Part shown: in pieces, positions 60,338-64,000 of the stretch
Numbering within the stretch: the first letter of the stretch is position 1
How the letters are laid out: every line of letters starts with the position of its first letter
Assembly: GCA_030372985.1 (NCBI GenBank)
Contig: JAUCQB010000161.1
Location: forward strand, 1 to 64,000
Length of the DNA: 64,000 bases
Source of the DNA: Phycisphaerae bacterium
Lineage (GTDB): Bacteria > Planctomycetota > Phycisphaerae > UBA1845 > PWPN01
Direction of reading: 5' to 3'
Made by a program: the position numbers and the translations under genes
The notes under the pieces: generated by a model
What the model was told of the DNA's origin: nothing
Database searches by the model: none
The model's input: the letters and a program-made list of their open reading frames with translations, nothing else

Positions 60338-60370
60338 GATTTGAGATTCAAAGATTTGAGATTTCAAATC
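60338..60370. repeat. Short AT-rich repeat next to the DUF296 gene
   Basis: GATTTGAGATTC and GATTTGAGATTTC occur back to back, ending in CAAATC. The word GATTTGAGAT recurs at 17680. It looks like a small dispersed junk repeat. Confidence 0.4.
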
Positions 60371-60500
60371 CACACTCATGACTCATCACTTATGCTTCCC
60401 GAGCCCCCGGGCTTGGGCTGCGTCTCTGGCCGCTGTACACGGCCGGTCTTTGGGGCGATATTATGACTCCTTTGTGGCCGATTCGCGAGAGGCAAGACAA

Positions 60501-61622
60501 ATGAGAATACCAGCGACAAGCCGGGCCTTCGTGGTTGACGGCACAGGCAAAGGTGCTATCCAGGAAATCCCGATTCCCAAGACCGGCCCCGACGACGTGC
60601 TGATCCGCATGGAAGGCATCTATGGCTGTGCCGGGGGCGACACCATCGTCTACAGCGGCAAGCACCCGCACTCGCTCGGCAAGTATCCGCTGATTCTGGG
60701 GCACGAGGGTGTCGGCGTGGTCGCGGCCATCGGCGCCGAGGCCGCCCGCAGGCGGGGCCTCAAGGCCGGGGACCGGGTGGCCGTCGAGGTCATGATTCCC
60801 TGCGATACCAACGGCCCGGAGGCCTGTGAACAGTGCCGGGCGGGCGAGTACCAGCTTTGCGAGAAGAACCAGCAGCATGGCGTGTCGATGCCCTTGTCGC
60901 TGGAGCATGGCCTGTGGGGCATGTACTCGGACTTCCTCATGGTCCACCCGCGGGCGATCACCCACCGCTTCCCTGAGAACGTCGACATGGCCAACGCGGT
61001 GGCCACGGCCTTTCTGGCCAACGCGGTTCGATGGACGGAGGTCAAGGGCAAAGTGCAGAAGGGCGAGGTAGTGGCCATCTTCGGACCGGGCCCGCAGGGC
61101 GTGGGCGGTGCGGCCGTCGCTACCTATCGCGGGGCAGTTCCCGTCCTTATCGGACTGAGTACCGACCAGGCCCGTTTCGACATCGCCGTGGGAATCGGGG
61201 TGGTCAAGGCCGACCATATCATTCGAGCGGACAAGGAAGATGTGGTCGAGAGAATCAAATCGCTCACCAACGGCAAGGGATGTCACCTTGCGATCGAGTG
61301 CTCGGGGGCAGACCCGGCGGTCGGCCCATGGCTGAAGGTGCTGCGCAAGCGAGGACGAGGCGTCATCTGCGGTTACCACGGCGGCCGGGAGATCACCGTT
61401 CCCATCGATCAGATCGCCACCAAGGAACTCAACATCCAGGGTGCCTGGGGACAGGCCGGCGGTTGGCAACTGGCCATCGAGATGCTGGGCAGACAGGTCT
61501 TCGACTTTGCCCCCATGATCACGAACCGCTACAGGATTGACCAGTTGAACGAGGTGGTCCCCACGCTCAAGGACCCCTCCAGGATCACCATGAAAGCTTT
61601 GTTTGTGCCGTTGCCGCTGTAG
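60501..61622 (+). CDS. Zinc-dependent medium-chain alcohol dehydrogenase
   Basis: 373 residues from ATG 60501. GroES-like part with LGHEGVGVVAAIG (zinc-binding His-Glu), and a structural zinc lobe with only some of the usual Cys (EACEQCRAGEYQLCEKNQQHG). The Rossmann part is EVVAIFGPGPQGVGGAAVAT followed by the NAD-binding strand. The first catalytic Cys would be in YGCAGGDTIVYSG. It may oxidise a sugar alcohol; the TIM-barrel gene follows after 36 bp and is probably co-transcribed. Confidence 0.9.
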   Translation: MRIPATSRAFVVDGTGKGAIQEIPIPKTGPDDVLIRMEGIYGCAGGDTIVYSGKHPHSLGKYPLILGHEGVGVVAAIGAEAARRRGLKAGDRVAVEVMIPCDTNGPEACEQCRAGEYQLCEKNQQHGVSMPLSLEHGLWGMYSDFLMVHPRAITHRFPENVDMANAVATAFLANAVRWTEVKGKVQKGEVVAIFGPGPQGVGGAAVATYRGAVPVLIGLSTDQARFDIAVGIGVVKADHIIRADKEDVVERIKSLTNGKGCHLAIECSGADPAVGPWLKVLRKRGRGVICGYHGGREITVPIDQIATKELNIQGAWGQAGGWQLAIEMLGRQVFDFAPMITNRYRIDQLNEVVPTLKDPSRITMKALFVPLPL

Positions 61623-61658
61623 AATCGTGCTCTCAGGAGCAGTGATGGGAGGCCGACG

Positions 61659-62636
61659 ATGCAGAAAGAACGAATGAACCGAAGAAACGTTCTGAAGGGA
61701 GCTGTGGGTGTTGGTGTCACTGCAGCTCTTGGAGCCAGGCGCCTCACAGCGGCAGATGAGACCGGGTCCGATACGAAGAAGGCCCGGTCGATCCGGTTAG
61801 GCGGCCCTGTCTTTGACAGGACACAAGACCCGGAGGAGTTGGCCCTGGCTCACCGCAAGCTGGGCTATCGGGCCGCATATTGCCCGAACGTCAAACTCGC
61901 CGATAAGGAGCGGATCAAGGCGTTCCGCGACGCCTACGCCAAACATGACGTGGTCATTGCCGAGGTCGGGCGATGGGTCAACCTTCTGGACGCCGACCCG
62001 GCCAAGCGGAAGGCCAATCTTGAAGCGGTGATTGAAGGGTTGGCCCTGGCCGAGGCGATCGGGGCCTTGTGCTGCGTGGACATCGCCGGCTCCTTCAGCA
62101 CTGAGTCCTGGTTCGGGCCCCACCCCGACAACCTCTCCCAGAGGTTCTTCGACGCTGCGGTCGAGAACGCCCGCAAGATCATCGATGCGGTGAAGCCCAA
62201 GAAAGCCCGGTTCTGCTACGAGATGATGGGTTGGGCCCTGCCCGACAGCCCTGATTCCTACGTCCGCCTGATCGAGGCCATCGACCGCCCGGCCTTTGGG
62301 GTTCACCTCGACCCCTGCAACCTGATCAACTGCCCTGAGCGTTTCTACCGCAACGCCGACCTGCTCAGCGAGTGCTTCGACAAGCTGGGCCGGTGGATCG
62401 TGAGCTGCCATGCCAAGGATCTGGTCTGGAGAGTGGAGATGAACGTTCACTTCGAGGAGGTTCCGCCGGGTTCAGGCAAGCTCGATTACGGGACGTTTCT
62501 GCGACGCCTGACTGCCCTGGATCATGGCGCCCCGCTCATGATCGAACACTGCGCCGACGAGGTCCAATACACCCAGGGCCGCGAGTACCTCCTGGGCCTG
62601 GGACGCAAGATCGGCGTCGATTTCGGGCAGGCTTAG
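61659..62636 (+). CDS. Sugar phosphate isomerase/epimerase (xylose isomerase-like TIM barrel), Tat-exported
   Basis: 325 residues. A Tat-like signal (NRRNVLKGAVGVGVTAALGA) precedes an AP-endonuclease-2/xylose isomerase-like TIM barrel: RFCYEMMGWALPDSPDSYVR (Glu), FGVHLDPCNLINCPERF (His/Asp), SCHAKDLVW (His) and LMIEHCADE (Glu) supply the divalent metal ligands. It probably isomerises or epimerises an unusual sugar or inositol outside the cytoplasm. Confidence 0.88.
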   Translation: MQKERMNRRNVLKGAVGVGVTAALGARRLTAADETGSDTKKARSIRLGGPVFDRTQDPEELALAHRKLGYRAAYCPNVKLADKERIKAFRDAYAKHDVVIAEVGRWVNLLDADPAKRKANLEAVIEGLALAEAIGALCCVDIAGSFSTESWFGPHPDNLSQRFFDAAVENARKIIDAVKPKKARFCYEMMGWALPDSPDSYVRLIEAIDRPAFGVHLDPCNLINCPERFYRNADLLSECFDKLGRWIVSCHAKDLVWRVEMNVHFEEVPPGSGKLDYGTFLRRLTALDHGAPLMIEHCADEVQYTQGREYLLGLGRKIGVDFGQA

Positions 62637-62881
62637 CCCTTTTGGGCCAGATTCGAGCCTCAGCTACGGTACGATAAACCGTCTCGGACGCCGAGACAGC
62701 CTCGTTGCCGGCTTCCAGGCAGGAACGCAGGAGCCTCTGCAGGCACGGGCTTCCAGCCCGTCGTTGACCGGTGAGATGCCGATTCCACACGATGATCGTT
62801 TCTGCTGCGTTTCTGCTTGGCAGGGGTTGAGCTGGTTGTGACGGTGGGGGCGTCTCTGGTGCAAACCCGGACGAAAGACAG

Positions 62882-62887
62882 TATAAT
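62882..62887 (+). promoter_or_regulatory. -10 box upstream of the DUF3524 gene
   Basis: TATAAT, 117 bases before the ATG, with no clear -35 box. The rest of the 367-bp gap after the TIM-barrel gene (62637-62881) shows no gene or RNA. Confidence 0.4.
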
Positions 62888-62941
62888 AACGGATTCTGCG
62901 GACCGACGTTTGCCCTGGACGGCCGGGCCGGGGGGGCTTGG

Positions 62942-63007
62942 ATGCCGACCGACAAGCAGAATGCGCCCGTGCGGGGCAGTGATGACGACGCGGTGAGAAG
63001 ACTATGA
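62942..63007 (+). CDS. Possible 21-residue upstream ORF coupled to the DUF3524 gene
   Basis: ATG 62942 opens a frame MPTDKQNAPVRGSDDDAVRR plus Leu, ending with TGA that overlaps the next ATG (ATGA, 63004-63007). A G-run (GGGGGGCTTGG) lies just upstream as a possible ribosome site. It may be a leader peptide or chance. Confidence 0.25.
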   Translation: MPTDKQNAPVRGSDDDAVRRL

Positions 63008-64000
63008 AGATCCTGGCTCTTGAACCTTACCACGGCGGAAGTCACAAGGCTTTCCTCAGTGGCTGGTCCTCCAACAGCCGGCATGAGTGGACGGTGTTGG
63101 GATTGCCGGCCTACAAGTGGAAGTGGCGCATGCGCCACGCCGCCATCACCTTCGCCGACCAGGTCAGCCAGCTTCTCAGATCGGGCGCCAGTTGGGAACT
63201 CATTTACTGTTCCGACATGCTCAACCTGGCTGAGTTCCTGGGGCTGCTCCCCGTGGAAATGCGGCATTTGCCGACGCTGGTCTACTTCCACGAGAACCAA
63301 CTGACCTACCCCGTACGGTTCGAGACCGACCGGGACTTCCACTACATCCTGAGCAACGTTGTCACCGCTCTGGCGGCCAAGCGGGTATGGTTCAATTCGG
63401 CGTACCACCGTGATTCGTTCCTGGAAGGTCTGCCGGCCTTCCTCAAGCGAATGCCGGACTACCAGCCGCTCGATGCCGCCGACCGTATCCGAGCCAAGAG
63501 CGACATTCGCCCGCAGGGCGTCCAGGAGTTTCCCAAGCGCGCCGAACGCATGCCCGGGCCGATTCGCATTCTCTGGGCCGCCCGCTGGGAACATGACAAG
63601 AACCCCGACGCGTTCTTTCTGGCACTCAAGTCCCTCAAGCTCGCCGGCGTGGATTTCCGCGTCAGCGTCATCGGCGAGCAATTCCGCGAGCGGCCGCCGA
63701 TTTTTGACTGGGCCCGGCAGTACTTCTTTCACCACATCGATCGCTGGGGCTTCCAGGAGTCGCGGCAGGACTATGAGGAAGCCCTCATGGAGGCCGACGT
63801 CTTCGTCTCGACGGCCAACCATGAATTCTTCGGCATTACCGCGGCCGAAGCCATTGCCGCCGGAGCCTACCCGCTCCTGCCGAAACGGCTGGCCTATCCC
63901 GAGATTCTCGATCCCAAGGTTGCCGGCGACGTCTCGTGCTTCTTTTATGAGCGGGAGGCCGAGGGGCTGGCCGAGCGGCTGGGCGAGCTGGCCGAACTCC
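63004..64000 (+). CDS. DUF3524 glycosyltransferase, tRNA-queuosine mannosyltransferase-like (3' end outside window)
   Basis: 332 residues are visible before the window ends; the frame is open to the last base. The N-terminus MKILALEPYHGGSHKAFLSG and the signature LVYFHENQLTYPVR, followed by FNSAYHRDSFLEGLPAFLKR, define DUF3524, the family of human GTDC1/QTMAN, which mannosylates queuosine in tRNA-Asp. A GT4-type C-terminal Rossmann domain follows (RILWAARWEHDKNPDAFFLA, then STANHEFFGITAAEAIAAGA, where the ExxxxxxAE nucleotide-sugar site lies). Queuosine genes occur at 10-12.6 kb, so the same substrate may be available here. The bacterial function is not established. Confidence 0.88.
   Translation, partial: MKILALEPYHGGSHKAFLSGWSSNSRHEWTVLGLPAYKWKWRMRHAAITFADQVSQLLRSGASWELIYCSDMLNLAEFLGLLPVEMRHLPTLVYFHENQLTYPVRFETDRDFHYILSNVVTALAAKRVWFNSAYHRDSFLEGLPAFLKRMPDYQPLDAADRIRAKSDIRPQGVQEFPKRAERMPGPIRILWAARWEHDKNPDAFFLALKSLKLAGVDFRVSVIGEQFRERPPIFDWARQYFFHHIDRWGFQESRQDYEEALMEADVFVSTANHEFFGITAAEAIAAGAYPLLPKRLAYPEILDPKVAGDVSCFFYEREAEGLAERLGELAEL

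Overview
The window is GC-rich chromosomal DNA from a bacterium that looks like a planctomycete, most likely Phycisphaerae-like. The evidence is a PEP-CTERM protein, several secreted or Tat-exported carbohydrate-related enzymes (a GH97 glycosidase, a six-hairpin glycosidase-like protein with a malectin-like end, Gfo/Idh oxidoreductases, a ThuA-Gfo/Idh fusion), and an ordinary RecA/DnaG/RpoD/PolA core. The taxon is inferred from gene content; no rRNA or tRNA gene was found.

Layout. 1-3.7 kb is an accessory patch: the C-terminal end of an RHS-like polymorphic toxin, a probable immunity gene, a displaced RHS scrap, a DUF433 antitoxin gene whose DUF5615 partner is truncated, an acyl-carrier-like protein and a tyrosine recombinase with an AT-rich regulated promoter. 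3.7-9.8 kb holds a secreted HEAT-repeat protein, folP, recA and a large exported protein of unknown function. 10-15.9 kb holds queC-queF-queD-queE, asnA and the ThuA-Gfo/Idh fusion, bracketed by two inverted copies of a 141-bp repeat. 15.9-23.3 kb has two divergent ilvD paralogues, tpx, a photolyase gene and trpS. 23.3-34.8 kb is one long plus-strand run: dnaG, rpoD, hflX, a double PEP-CTERM gene, a ROK kinase, rpsP-trmD-rplS (no rimM between them), yraN and tatD. 34.8-38.7 kb reads leftwards: vapBC, dacB, spmA-spmB. A STAS gene follows, then a two-subunit periplasmic [NiFe] hydrogenase, a nitrilase and polA. 46-50.6 kb has a membrane coiled-coil protein with a BRCT-like end, asnS and nadA. 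50.8-62.6 kb is rich in exported enzymes of carbohydrate metabolism. The window ends inside a DUF3524 glycosyltransferase gene related to tRNA-queuosine mannosyltransferase.

How the genes work together. QueD, QueE, QueC and QueF cover four successive steps from dihydroneopterin triphosphate to preQ1, and the DUF3524 gene about 50 kb away may act on the finished queuosine. FolP draws on the same pterin precursor pool. DnaG, RpoD and HflX form a macromolecular-synthesis run with a strong sigma-54 promoter motif and a sigma-70-like promoter upstream. Several promoters match TTGxxx-N17-TAnnnT. At least three genes (folP, vapB and the 56.6-kb hydrolase) have a -10 box so close to the ATG that leaderless or nearly leaderless mRNAs are likely.

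Intergenic DNA carries many small repeats: a 141-bp REP/MITE-like pair, two copies of a degenerate palindromic repeat, a 26-bp tandem array, a cluster of four hairpins and a G-quadruplex-prone tract.
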